Source: JAKAVN01 sp963796565 (GTDB lineage: Bacteria; Desulfobacterota; Binatia; Binatales; Binataceae). Taken from it: a stretch of DNA of 64,000 nucleotides. The notes under the pieces are model-generated. The model saw only the letters and a list, made by a program, of their open reading frames with translations. It had not been told where the DNA came from and ran no database searches. Below are positions 33,860 through 43,262 of the stretch, one piece after another (position 1 is the first letter of the stretch; every line of letters begins with the position of its first letter). The stretch covers positions 124,001 through 188,000 of the forward strand of contig CAWCMA010000004.1 of assembly GCA_963796565.1 (NCBI GenBank), given 5' to 3'. The translations under genes and the position numbers were made by a program.

Positions 33860-35782
33860 ATGTTGCGCAAGACACTCGCCCTGATCGTAATCCTAATGCT
33901 GCCGGCGCTGGCGGGCGAAGCGCCTGCTTCACTCGCGCAGATGGCGCCGATGCCGGCCGCCGCTCCCACCGCTGCTGTCTCTGGTCTCGCCGTCGGCGTT
34001 CCGAACCTGCCGCCCATCGCCACCCCGCGCAACCAACAGGTCATTCCGGTGCCCGAGCAGGGCGCGCCCGATCTTAACGGGCCTTCCAGTCAGACCGCGC
34101 CCTTCGAGCACGGAGCCTCGGTGCTGTCGTTGCCCGGAACTTTCGCGACTCAGATGTCTCCCGCCCAGCACGTGGCCCCTGAGAGTATCATCAGCCAGTC
34201 GTTCCTGGGCACGCGCGACGACACGGTGCGCGGGCTCTCGTTGAAGCAGGCGATCTATATCGGGCTGATGAACAATCCTAACGTGAAAGCCGCCGAGCTC
34301 GATCCGCTGGCCAGCGAGGAGGGGGTCGAGGTTGCCAATGGCGCCTTCGATCCGGCGCTGACGGGCGAGGGCGATATCATGAAGAGCGTGGTGCCGGTCA
34401 CCTCGCCATTCCAGGTTACCGGCAGCCGGTCGTTCACCACCAAGCTGTACGACTGGAACTTCGGACTCAACAAGGCGTCCGCCCTGACCAATGGTACCTT
34501 TGGCATCACCTTCGACAACCAACGCGCCTATTCCAACTCGAGCTTCTCGTCGATCAATCCCTCCTATGTTCCGCAACTCGCGCTTTCGATATCGCAACCG
34601 CTCCTGCGCAATTTCGGCTGGAACTTTGCCACGCTGAACGTGCGTATCGCCGAGTCCTCGCAAAAGGCGTCGCAGTGGAACATGGAGCAGACCATCGAGG
34701 ACTTCGTGCTGCGGATCGGCACCGATTACTGGAACGTGGTGGAAGCCGAAGAGAACCTGCAGGTGGCCGAGTATGCGCTCAGGCTCAACAGCGACCTGGT
34801 GCGCCAGAATCGAATCTCACTACAGGTCGGCACGCTCGCTCCAATCGATCTGCAGGAGGCGCAATCGGCCGAAGCCACCTCCGCGGCCAACGTCTACACC
34901 GCCCAGGCGGCGCAGCGGGCCGCGCGCGCGGCGCTGCGCCAGGACGTGATGATGAATCCATCGTCGACCTTTGTGCCGCAGGAGATCGAGCCTACCGACA
35001 AGCCCAATCCGGCCGGCGAGATGAATCCTAACGAGGAAGTCGCGCTGGAGACCGCGATCCAGTATCGACCCTCGCTCGAGGCGATGCGCGAGGGAATCCG
35101 GGGCGCGCTGATGCAGGTCAAGTTCTCCGAGAACCAAACCCTGCCGCAGCTCAATCTCGGGGCGCAGTTCGGCCTCAACTCGACGGCCGGGACCTCTCAC
35201 TGCATCCGCAATTTCACCGACCTCACAGGCGGCAACTGCGCGGCGACGCCGCTGGTGCCCGGTTCCGGCACCAAGCTGCCCTTCGGCGGGATCTACGGCG
35301 ACGCGCTCAACCGCCTGTTCGGCACCAGCTTCTACAATTACGCCGCGGTGCTGAACTTCGCCTACCCGATCGACAATGCTGCCGCGCGTTCCGTGCTGGC
35401 GCAGACCCGCGTGCAGTACGAGTCGCTCAGGATGCAGTACCGGGCGTCGATCTCGACCGCGGTGGTCGCGGTGCAGACGGCGCTCGCCAACCTCGAGGCC
35501 GACCGCAAGCGCGTCCAGGCCACTCGCGAGGCGAGTTACTATGCCGCGCAAGCGCTGCACGACGAGGAAATACGCTTCAAGGTCGGGATGGCGACCACGC
35601 ATGACCTGCTGCAATTCCAGGAACAGTTGATCTCGGCGCAGGGCAACCAGGTGGAAGCCGAGGTCGACCTCGAGGACGCCCGTCTGTCGCTCGAGCACGA
35701 ACAGGGCACGCTGCTGCGCGCCTTTCAAATCGACTTCCAGCTCCAGGATCCGCATCGTTCGCACTGGTATTCGGCGTTCTAA
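33860..35782 (+). CDS. TolC-family outer membrane efflux protein
   Basis: Outer-membrane channel protein of 640 residues. A signal peptide (LRKTLALIVILMLPALAGEA) is followed by an unusually long Pro/Ala-rich linker of about 100 residues before the TolC fold. The first repeat contains LKQAIYIGLMNNPNVKAAELDPLASEEGVEVANGAFDP and SISQPLLRNFGWN; the second contains ALETAIQYRPSLEAMREGIRGALMQVKFSENQTLPQLNLGAQFG and LNFAYPIDN. AAGGAGG lies 12 bases before the ATG. No inner-membrane pump or adaptor gene is next to it, so it may be shared by several exporters. Confidence 0.88.
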   Translation: MLRKTLALIVILMLPALAGEAPASLAQMAPMPAAAPTAAVSGLAVGVPNLPPIATPRNQQVIPVPEQGAPDLNGPSSQTAPFEHGASVLSLPGTFATQMSPAQHVAPESIISQSFLGTRDDTVRGLSLKQAIYIGLMNNPNVKAAELDPLASEEGVEVANGAFDPALTGEGDIMKSVVPVTSPFQVTGSRSFTTKLYDWNFGLNKASALTNGTFGITFDNQRAYSNSSFSSINPSYVPQLALSISQPLLRNFGWNFATLNVRIAESSQKASQWNMEQTIEDFVLRIGTDYWNVVEAEENLQVAEYALRLNSDLVRQNRISLQVGTLAPIDLQEAQSAEATSAANVYTAQAAQRAARAALRQDVMMNPSSTFVPQEIEPTDKPNPAGEMNPNEEVALETAIQYRPSLEAMREGIRGALMQVKFSENQTLPQLNLGAQFGLNSTAGTSHCIRNFTDLTGGNCAATPLVPGSGTKLPFGGIYGDALNRLFGTSFYNYAAVLNFAYPIDNAAARSVLAQTRVQYESLRMQYRASISTAVVAVQTALANLEADRKRVQATREASYYAAQALHDEEIRFKVGMATTHDLLQFQEQLISAQGNQVEAEVDLEDARLSLEHEQGTLLRAFQIDFQLQDPHRSHWYSAF

Positions 35783-35804
35783 CGCATAAACGAGGAGACC
35801 CACG

Positions 35805-36203
35805 ATGGAAAAGAAATTCATTAATGCTGACACGATCCATACACCGCGCGGTTACACTCACGTCGTCGCGCTGCAGGGCGGCCGCATGCTATTCGTCTCG
35901 GGCCAGGTGGCGATCGACAAGGACGGCCAGATCGTGGGACGCGGCGATCTGAAGGCGCAGGCACGTAAAGCGGCCGAGAACCTGATCGCGGCGCTCAAGG
36001 GCGCCGGCGCCTCGCTCGCCGACGTGGTCAAGATGAACACGTACGTGGTCAACTACAAGCAGGACGACTACCGCGCGATTTCAGACATGCGCCGCGAGTT
36101 TTTTCCCAAGGAGAACCCGCCCGCTTCGACGCTTATCGGCGTGGCGGCGCTGGCGGTGGAGGGCCTGCTGATAGAGATCGAGGCCGTCGCCGCATTGCCT
36201 TAG
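35805..36203 (+). CDS. RidA/YjgF-family protein lacking the catalytic Arg
   Basis: Protein of 132 residues with the RidA fold: THVVALQGGRMLFVSGQVAIDKDGQIVG, AGASLADVVKMNTYVVN and LIEIEAVAAL. In imine deaminases such as E. coli RidA the Arg of the PAR(S/T) motif binds the substrate carboxylate; here this segment is PPASTLIGVAAL with Ser in place of Arg. It therefore probably belongs to a Rid subgroup without classical 2-aminoacrylate deaminase activity. It starts 22 bases after tolC with a GAGGAG ribosome-binding site. Confidence 0.85.
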   Translation: MEKKFINADTIHTPRGYTHVVALQGGRMLFVSGQVAIDKDGQIVGRGDLKAQARKAAENLIAALKGAGASLADVVKMNTYVVNYKQDDYRAISDMRREFFPKENPPASTLIGVAALAVEGLLIEIEAVAALP

Positions 36204-36237
36204 TCGAGCGCATTGCGCAGCTGGGGGGCAAACAGTG

Positions 36238-37575
36238 ATGATTTTCGAACCCTTCAAAATCGGAAGTGTCGAGTTCAAGAATCGTATACTGCGCTCTTCG
36301 ATGGGCGGTCGAACCGCATATTACAATGGGGCGGTCTCTCCTGCCTGGCGCCACTTCGAGAAAAAGTTCGCAGGTACAGGTGTCGCCGGAATCATCTCGG
36401 CCACCATCGACATCGACGACAAGCGTCTTTCTCCACTTGAATATCCGAAGCTGAGTGGCGACGAATTCATCGCTCCGATTCGCGAAGGGGTGCGGGACGT
36501 CCAGGCCCTCGGATGCCGATATATCATTCAGATCGGCGATCCCGGCGGGCAGACCCAAACCAGTCTTTTCTCGCAAAGCGCCGACGCCAAGTCCGCTTCG
36601 GGAAACTTCGATCTGATGTATGGCTACCGCAATCGGACGCTTGCGATGAGTACCGGGGAGGTCGAACAAGAGGTAGAGAACTTCGCTCAAGCGGCGCGGC
36701 GGGTCCGGGAAACCGGGAGCGACGGGATAGAAGTCACGGCCTCCAAAGGTTACATGATCCATCAGTTCCTAAACCCTGTGACCAATCGCCGACGCGACCG
36801 TTACGGCGGCTCCGTCGAGAAACGGTTTCAGCTGCTGCGCGAGATTGTGGCGCGAGTACGGAAGGAAGTTGGTGAGGGTTTCCTGTTTGGCATTCGGCTA
36901 TCGGCGGAAGATCACAACTACCTGCCTCTGAACTTGCGCTTGCCGATCGTCTTTCCGCTGCGCAATTACTATTTCGGCAATACGCTGGAACAAACTCGAT
37001 ACTATGCGCTCGAACTCGAGAAGCTGGGCATCGACTATCTTCACGTGGACAGCGGCTTTGGCTTCATAAACCCTAAAGGTAATCCCGGTTCGTACCCGAT
37101 CGACGAAATCAGATTGTTCGCGAATGCGACCAGGCATCTCAGTGCCAAGGCGGCGATACGAGCGACGTTTGTAAACCTTATTCCGAGACCAATCGCGCGT
37201 GCGATTCTGGGCGTTGGATGGAAGTTCAAGCCGGCCGCGAATGCGGACTACGCGAGCGAATTCAAGAAGATTCTAAAGATTCCGGTTATCGCAAACGGCG
37301 GCTTTCAGGACTTCGACGTTATCGAAAGCACGCTGGCGGAGAAGAAGTGCGACCTGGTTGCGATGGCCAGGGCGTTGCTGGCGAATCCTGATCTGTTAAA
37401 GACCTTTGCCGCCGGCAAGAAGATGCCCGATATTCCGTGCACGTATTGCAACCGCTGTTGTAGCCGGACCGCGGTGCTGCCGATGGGATGCTACGACCAG
37501 ACCCGGTATCCATCGCAGGACGTTATGGAAGCTGAGATTCTCGATTGGTCCGGCACGCCAGACACCTCAGGGTAG
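36238..37575 (+). CDS. Old-yellow-enzyme family NADH:flavin oxidoreductase
   Basis: FMN TIM-barrel protein of 445 residues. IFEPFKIGSVEFKNRILRSSMGG is the usual N-terminus, and the FMN and substrate region includes GYMIHQFLNPVTNRRRDRYGGSVEKR. Near the C-terminus the cysteines of CTYCNRCCSRTAVLPMGC could hold a [4Fe-4S] cluster as in 2,4-dienoyl-CoA reductase-like members, but the C-terminal FAD/NADH domain is absent. Substrate is likely an enone or unsaturated steroid or lipid (inference). ATG 36238 was chosen over GTG 36235. A GMC oxidoreductase starts six bases after the stop. The pair is a little less GC-rich than its surroundings. Confidence 0.85.
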   Translation: MIFEPFKIGSVEFKNRILRSSMGGRTAYYNGAVSPAWRHFEKKFAGTGVAGIISATIDIDDKRLSPLEYPKLSGDEFIAPIREGVRDVQALGCRYIIQIGDPGGQTQTSLFSQSADAKSASGNFDLMYGYRNRTLAMSTGEVEQEVENFAQAARRVRETGSDGIEVTASKGYMIHQFLNPVTNRRRDRYGGSVEKRFQLLREIVARVRKEVGEGFLFGIRLSAEDHNYLPLNLRLPIVFPLRNYYFGNTLEQTRYYALELEKLGIDYLHVDSGFGFINPKGNPGSYPIDEIRLFANATRHLSAKAAIRATFVNLIPRPIARAILGVGWKFKPAANADYASEFKKILKIPVIANGGFQDFDVIESTLAEKKCDLVAMARALLANPDLLKTFAAGKKMPDIPCTYCNRCCSRTAVLPMGCYDQTRYPSQDVMEAEILDWSGTPDTSG

Positions 37576-37581
37576 CCAGGT

Positions 37582-39165
37582 GTGAAAGACTTCTATGATG
37601 TAGTTATCGTGGGCTCCGGATTTGGCGGGGCCATCACGGCTTGCCGGCTCGCTCAAGCCGGCCGCTCGGTTTGCGTGCTGGAGCGTGGCCGCAAGTGGGA
37701 CAAGTCCGACTTTCCGAGGACGCTCGGCCAGATGAAGCGAGCTTTTTGGAATCGTCACGACTACGGCCTTTTGGACTATCGGGTATTTCGCAATATCGAC
37801 GTGCTGCAGGCGAGCGGAGTCGGCGGCGGCTCGCTGGTCTACTTCAATGTCCATCGGCGGGCCAAGAGAGAGATATTCGAACAGCCCCGGTGGCCGCGCA
37901 ACATCAAGCGCGAAACGCTTGACCCGTACTACGATCGCGCCAAGGAAATACTCGAGGCCCGGCCGCTAACGCCGCCGCAAGGGCTCCGGCTGCCTGCAAG
38001 GACGGAAGCACTGTTGTCGGCCGCCAAAAAAACCGGACGTACTCCCGAATTGATGGACATTTGCGTTTACACGGGCCCGGATCGATTGAATCCCCATGGG
38101 GGCGTTCCGCAACAGGCGTGTGTCTATTGCGGAAACTGCATGCTGGGATGTCACGTGCACGCAAAGAACACGCTGGATCTCAATTATCTTCCGCTCGCCG
38201 AAAAAAGCGGCGCTGAGATTTATCCACTGCATGAGGCCTTTAAGATCGAGCCCGTCGACGCTCCGCAACGCGGCTACCGGGTCAGTTTTCGACGTTTCGC
38301 TCAATCAGCAGAGCATAATCCCGAGTCGGCCTCGATCATCGGCGGGATTGTGATTGTGGCGGCGGGGACCCTGGGTTCCACTGAATTGCTGCTGGGTTGC
38401 AGAGACGTTTACCGTACTTTGCCGAAGCTGGGGCCGCACCTAGGTCGAGGCTTTTCGGGTAACGGCGATTTCCTAATCCCCGCGACGGTCGATTTGCCGG
38501 AAGACGTGGATGCTGCTTGCGGGCCCAGTATTACGGCGGGGACAGACCTCTCCACGGCCTCGCACCAGATTTACCTTCAGGACCTTGGTATTCCCGACCC
38601 ATTTTTCTGGCTGCTGCAAGGCGCACTCCCAACACCTTACAGGTTTCGTAGTATGTGGGTGGTCCTGAAAGCATACGTAATGAGGATGCTTGGCCTCGGG
38701 AAGCAGGGACGCCTGAGTATGGAATTTAAACGGTTATTTGAAGGCGACCTCGTTCGCTCATTGCCGTATCTCGCAATGGGCGCGGACGATGCCAACGGTT
38801 GGATGCGGCTGGTCGATGGGGAAATCGATGTCGTATGGCCCGAGCGGAGCAGCCGCGCGATGTTTGCGGAAATGGAGAGCGCGCTGAAGACGCTTAGCGC
38901 GGCGGCGGGAGGCAAATACCAGCCCAGCCCTTTATGGGCATGGCCCCTAAGAAAACTTCTTACAGCGCATCCGTTAGGCGGATGCGCAATGTCAGATAGT
39001 CCACAAAGCAGCGTGGCCAACGAGTTCGGAGAGTTGTGGAATTACCCGAACTTGTTTGTCACGGACGGCTCTACTATTCCGACCGCGTTGGCAATCAATC
39101 CTTCGGCGACGATTAGCGCTTTGGCAGAGCGAACGGCTGACCATATTGCGCATCGGGCAAGGTAA
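37582..39165 (+). CDS. GMC-type oxidoreductase (cholesterol-oxidase-like)
   Basis: FAD enzyme of 527 residues from a GTG start. VVIVGSGFGGAITACRLAQAGRSVCVLERGR binds FAD; ASGVGGGSLVYFNVHRRA follows the cholesterol-oxidase pattern. A Cys cluster CVYCGNCMLGCHVHAKNTLDLNYL in the middle, and the C-terminal AHPLGGCAMSDSP and NPSATISALAER, are typical of the steroid-oxidase-like branch. It probably oxidises a sterol-like or other bulky alcohol. It lies six bases after the OYE gene, suggesting successive steps on one substrate, and converges with the histidine kinase gene. Confidence 0.85.
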   Translation: MKDFYDVVIVGSGFGGAITACRLAQAGRSVCVLERGRKWDKSDFPRTLGQMKRAFWNRHDYGLLDYRVFRNIDVLQASGVGGGSLVYFNVHRRAKREIFEQPRWPRNIKRETLDPYYDRAKEILEARPLTPPQGLRLPARTEALLSAAKKTGRTPELMDICVYTGPDRLNPHGGVPQQACVYCGNCMLGCHVHAKNTLDLNYLPLAEKSGAEIYPLHEAFKIEPVDAPQRGYRVSFRRFAQSAEHNPESASIIGGIVIVAAGTLGSTELLLGCRDVYRTLPKLGPHLGRGFSGNGDFLIPATVDLPEDVDAACGPSITAGTDLSTASHQIYLQDLGIPDPFFWLLQGALPTPYRFRSMWVVLKAYVMRMLGLGKQGRLSMEFKRLFEGDLVRSLPYLAMGADDANGWMRLVDGEIDVVWPERSSRAMFAEMESALKTLSAAAGGKYQPSPLWAWPLRKLLTAHPLGGCAMSDSPQSSVANEFGELWNYPNLFVTDGSTIPTALAINPSATISALAERTADHIAHRAR

Positions 39166-39210
39166 GTTGGGGCGAGGGTTGGTGAAAAATAAGTCTTCCT
39201 TCGGGGAAAA

Positions 39211-42200
39211 TCAGTCTTCCATCGGACGGTAGACGATATCGAGCCGCTCGAGGAAGTTCGTCAGGTCGCGTCCGAAGCGCCGCGCCGCGTCGAAGTCGCT
39301 ATCCTTGCCCGCCTGTTCGAGTGCGCGGCCGATGTCGGTGATCGCGTCGAGCCCGTAGCTGCCGCCTTCGCCCTTCATCTTGTGGCCCAGCCGCATGATC
39401 GCTTCGGGGTCCCGGTGTTCCACCGCGGCCATGACGGCGCGGGCGTCCTCGGCTTTGCGGGTGAGAAAGCCCGGGACTAGGTCGCTCAGATCCTGATCGA
39501 TCTGAACGACGATCGGCTGGTCGGACCCAACTGCGGCGGCACCCCTGGCGTCATTGCCGGTCGCCGCCGCCGCAGATGGTGCGGATTGCGGCGCCGCTTC
39601 GACGGCGTCGCGAATCGTTTCGAGCAGGGTCGAACGTTTCACCGGTTTGGTCACATGAGCATCACATCCCATTTTCAAACTCCTGCGGACGGCTTCGTCG
39701 TGGGCCGAGGCGGTAAGTGCGATGATCGGGGTGGGGCGGCGATGGTCGCTGTGCTCGAGGCGGCGAATCTCGGCGGCCGCCTCGTAGCCGTCCATCACGG
39801 GCATCTGAATGTCCATCAGGATCGCGTCATAGTGGCCGGTCATGAATTTCTGTACTGCGAACTCACCGTTCTCGGCGTGGTCAAGCTGGTACGGCGTGTC
39901 CTTCAGATAGGCTTCGACCAGAAGCCGATTGTCGGGAGAGTCTTCCGCCAGCAGAATTCTAAGCGGCTTGTTGATCAGCATGGCGGCGCGGCGCGGCGCG
40001 GCGCGTTGGATGAAGGTGTCGTGCCGCGCTGCATTACCGGCAGCCGCCGCCGCTTCCACGCCGTCGTAATTTGTGCGCTGGTCGTCGGCGCCGGCGCAGG
40101 CCGCCGCGACCGTCGCCCACAGGTCCATCCGCCGCACGGGCTTGAGCAGGTAGCGGCAACGCCGGCTTTCCTCCAGCCCGGACTCGCGCAACCGTCCAAG
40201 CTGCGAATGGAGGTCGTTGGCCGTCAGCATCAGCACCAGTGCCTCGCGCGGCGCGTGCGCGGCGCGCAGGATTTGTCGCCCCACATCGGCTCCGTCGGGC
40301 GCCGGCATCTGGTTGTCGGCCACAACCGCGTCGTAGGGCCGCTCTGCTGCGCGCGCGCGTGCGAGTTCGCTTAACGCGCCGGTGCCGTCCGCGGCCACGA
40401 CGACCTCGGCGCCAGCCCGCGCCAGCAATTCGGCCAGGATGGCGCGGCTGGCCGGCGAGTCGTCGACCACCAGCACTCGCTTCCCGGACAGGCGCGCCAT
40501 GCCGGCGGGGTCTGGGGATCCTTCGGCGGCGGCGGCGCGTTGAAGTTCGAGCGCGATGATGAAACCGAAAGAGCTGCCCTCGCGCGGGCGGCTTTCGACC
40601 GTTACCTTGCCATCCATCAACTCGACCAGGCGCTTTACGATCGCCAGTCCAAGGCCACTGCCGCCATACTTGCGGCTGATAGTCGAATCGGCCTGGGTGA
40701 AGTTCGAGAAGATCGCCCGGAGCTGATTGGCGGGAATACCGATGCCGGTGTCGCGGACCATGAAGCGCAGCAGTTGCCGTCTGGCGGGCGCGCCGGCGTC
40801 GGAGGAAGCGGCGGCGTCTTCGAGCGGGGGCTTTCCGGCCGAAGCTGCGTCGGGTTGCACCGTATCGACCGCGTCGATAGTCAGCGTGACTTCTCCGCGC
40901 TCGGTGAATTTGATCGCGTTGCCCAGCAGGTTGATCAGGATCTGTCGCAGGCGCAGCGGGTCGCCGGTCAGCGCGGTGGGGAAGGTGGACGGGATGCGCA
41001 GCGCCAGTTCGAGGCCTTTTTCGTGCGCGCGCACGCCCAACGTCTCCATCACGCCTTCGGCCAGTTCGACCAGGTCAAAGTCGACATGCTCGAGACTGAG
41101 CCGTCCGCTCTCGACCTTGGAAAGGTCCAGGATGCCGTTTACCAGGTTGAGCAGCGAGGCGCCGTTGTTGCGCATGGTGTCGAGATAGCGGCGCTGCTCG
41201 GTGTTGAGCGCGGTCTCCCACAGCAGATCGGCCATCCCGAGGATCGCGTTCATCGGGGTGCGGATTTCGTGCGACATGACGGAGAGGAAATGCGACTTGG
41301 CCTCCGAGGCGGCCAGCGCCGACTCCCGTGCGGCGATAAGCTCGCGTTCGGTCTGCTTGAGCTGGCTGATATCGCGCAAGATCGAGACCGCACACTGTTC
41401 GCCCTTGAGCTCGACCAGCGCCGAGGAGCATAGGAATGGCCGCACCGAGCCATCCCGCATCACGAATTCGACCTCCATGTTCTGCACGCGGCCATGCGCC
41501 GTCATCTCGCGGAGGTAACGGCGGAACTGATCGGGATGGGCCCACATCCGAAAGGAACGGGGAGGCGCGGTCAGCGCCCGTTCCTTGGGGATACCGAAAG
41601 TCTCGATATGTCGCTCGTTGAGATCGATGAAGGTCAGGTCGGGCCAGCGGTTGACGGTTATCGCGTCGAGGCTGGTCTCGAAAATCCTGCGCAGGGTCTG
41701 TTCGCTCTGCTGCACTCGCTGCTGCGCCAGTTCGCGCTCGGCGATCTCGGCCCGCAAGCGATTCTGAGTCTGTTCGAGCTGGCTGACCCGGGCCGTGAGT
41801 TCCTCGCGCGCGGCGATCAACTCGCGCTGGGACTGCTTGAGTCCGCTAACGTCGCGCGCAATCGACACCACGCACTGCTCGCCGCCGAGGTCGACCATGG
41901 TCGCCGAAACCAGGCTCGGCACTAATCGGCCACTCTTAATGCGCAGTTCGGTCTCGAAATTGTGGACAGTGCCGTTGGTACGCAGCGCGCGCACCAGGTC
42001 GCGGAGCGGCAGGCGGGACCAACGGCCCAGCCTGGCGGCCGAGACGCCCAGGACCTCTTCGCGGGTGTAGCCGGTTTTGAGGAATTCGCGGTTGACTTCG
42101 AGCATCGCGCCATCGGACATGCGGGTGATGGCGATGCTGTCCGGGGCGGCGTCGAAGATCTTGTGCAGCATCTCCTCACCCTCGCGCAGGCGGTGCTCGG

Positions 42201-42945
42201 CCCGCTCGCGCTCGGCCATCACCGTCGCGCTTCGCGCGAGCGCGTCGGCCAGGTGCTGATGGCTCGCGCGCAGACCGTCCATCCATGCGATCAGCTCGGC
42301 CTGATAACGCTCGCGCATCGAAAGGATGAAATGCCCCAGCGCGGCCGCGATCAGAACGCCAACCCACCGATAGGCGGCCCCCGAGTGGTCTAGCGCAGGC
42401 GTCAGCGTCGACACGGTCATCGTGCCCAGCGCGGCTGCGGTCAGCGCCGTCTGCCAGCGAGCCGACCACAGCAGTATCGCGCCGGCGCCGATGATCGTGA
42501 GCATCAGGGTGATGAACAGCGGCGGGGTTTCGCCGGTTAGCAGGCGCAAGGCTAAGGTCAGGACATAGATCGCCACCAGGTTTGCGAAGCAGACCGGCCG
42601 CCAGTAGCGCTCGAACCATTTTGACGACGTGAGCGCCAGCACGAGCGCGGCGATGCCGACGGCGCCTGCGTGCAGCGCCGCGGTTATCGGTGTTAACGGT
42701 GGCGGAATGTAACAGTCCAGCAGGAAATATATGATCTCGAAGCCGGCCAACAAGGCCGCGCCCGCGCGCAGCACGCGCAGGCTCCAACCCCGGGTCATCG
42801 TCTCTAGATCGTAAGCTCCGGTCACTCGCCCACGCTCGCGCGTCGCCTCGTCGACAGCCGTAGTCGGCGCCGTCGACATCTGCGCATCAGCGGACGTCGG
42901 CGTGTCAACGAAGGAGTTCGTCGGCTCGGGCTTTCTCAGCGCCAT
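39211..42945 (-). CDS. Hybrid sensor histidine kinase with two receivers and HPt
   Basis: Protein of 1244 residues. About six hydrophobic helices form the N-terminal sensor; two PAS domains follow (FDAAPDSIAITR... and FETSLDAITVNR...), joined by coiled coil. HisKA has the phosphorylated H559 (MSHEIRTPMN) and an HATPase domain with NLLGNAIKFT and DTGIGIP. Then come receiver 1 (D877 in ADNQMP), receiver 2 (D1045 in MDIQMP) and an HPt domain (H1188 in LGHKMKGEGG). This is a full phosphorelay in one chain (BarA/ArcB-like), with no output domain. ATG 42945 was chosen. No cognate regulator is adjacent. Confidence 0.92.
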   Translation of the reverse strand: MALRKPEPTNSFVDTPTSADAQMSTAPTTAVDEATRERGRVTGAYDLETMTRGWSLRVLRAGAALLAGFEIIYFLLDCYIPPPLTPITAALHAGAVGIAALVLALTSSKWFERYWRPVCFANLVAIYVLTLALRLLTGETPPLFITLMLTIIGAGAILLWSARWQTALTAAALGTMTVSTLTPALDHSGAAYRWVGVLIAAALGHFILSMRERYQAELIAWMDGLRASHQHLADALARSATVMAERERAEHRLREGEEMLHKIFDAAPDSIAITRMSDGAMLEVNREFLKTGYTREEVLGVSAARLGRWSRLPLRDLVRALRTNGTVHNFETELRIKSGRLVPSLVSATMVDLGGEQCVVSIARDVSGLKQSQRELIAAREELTARVSQLEQTQNRLRAEIAERELAQQRVQQSEQTLRRIFETSLDAITVNRWPDLTFIDLNERHIETFGIPKERALTAPPRSFRMWAHPDQFRRYLREMTAHGRVQNMEVEFVMRDGSVRPFLCSSALVELKGEQCAVSILRDISQLKQTERELIAARESALAASEAKSHFLSVMSHEIRTPMNAILGMADLLWETALNTEQRRYLDTMRNNGASLLNLVNGILDLSKVESGRLSLEHVDFDLVELAEGVMETLGVRAHEKGLELALRIPSTFPTALTGDPLRLRQILINLLGNAIKFTERGEVTLTIDAVDTVQPDAASAGKPPLEDAAASSDAGAPARRQLLRFMVRDTGIGIPANQLRAIFSNFTQADSTISRKYGGSGLGLAIVKRLVELMDGKVTVESRPREGSSFGFIIALELQRAAAAEGSPDPAGMARLSGKRVLVVDDSPASRAILAELLARAGAEVVVAADGTGALSELARARAAERPYDAVVADNQMPAPDGADVGRQILRAAHAPREALVLMLTANDLHSQLGRLRESGLEESRRCRYLLKPVRRMDLWATVAAACAGADDQRTNYDGVEAAAAAGNAARHDTFIQRAAPRRAAMLINKPLRILLAEDSPDNRLLVEAYLKDTPYQLDHAENGEFAVQKFMTGHYDAILMDIQMPVMDGYEAAAEIRRLEHSDHRRPTPIIALTASAHDEAVRRSLKMGCDAHVTKPVKRSTLLETIRDAVEAAPQSAPSAAAATGNDARGAAAVGSDQPIVVQIDQDLSDLVPGFLTRKAEDARAVMAAVEHRDPEAIMRLGHKMKGEGGSYGLDAITDIGRALEQAGKDSDFDAARRFGRDLTNFLERLDIVYRPMED

Positions 42946-43262
42946 CTCTAACGCATCCTGGTTCGGGCTCAACGATCTCTCAGGGCGTAAGACCCCTTCT
43001 ATAGTAGCAACCCATAGTAAAAAGAGCGATACGAACCTTACGCGGGCTAAGACGCGGAGTACTCGCTACCTGAGGAGTGATACCGTCGATTTATTGTCAA
43101 ATTAGCCAAATCCGCGCCATCGCGGGTTAAAACTGACACTTTTGGGACTGGTAGCTGTCTCGGAATAGACACAACAGGCGTTTCAGCCGCTCAATTCACT
43201 GATAAGGAGCATAAAGCGCGCCACAGACCCGGATCCCCCGTGCGTTGCGACCGGAGTTATAT
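42946..43262. other. 317-bp intergenic region, no gene seen
   Basis: AT-richer spacer upstream of the histidine kinase gene and downstream of the PLP-enzyme gene, both on the minus strand. It holds a small CCGCG/CGCGG hairpin (43112-43125) followed on the minus strand by ATTTGG, possibly a weak terminator for the PLP gene, and a TGTCT/AGACA inverted repeat near 43160. The kinase promoter probably lies in 42960-43110, but I see no firm -35/-10 pair. Confidence 0.4.

Noticed and set aside
33600..33884. 94-residue plus-strand frame ahead of tolC
   Set aside because: It overlaps the tolC ribosome-binding site and start and has no conserved features.
39186..39225. Direct repeat of the AGTCTTCC-TCGG stretch at the end of the kinase gene, possible attachment site
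   Set aside because: About 13 bases, imperfect, only 22 bases apart, and no integrase or element between them.
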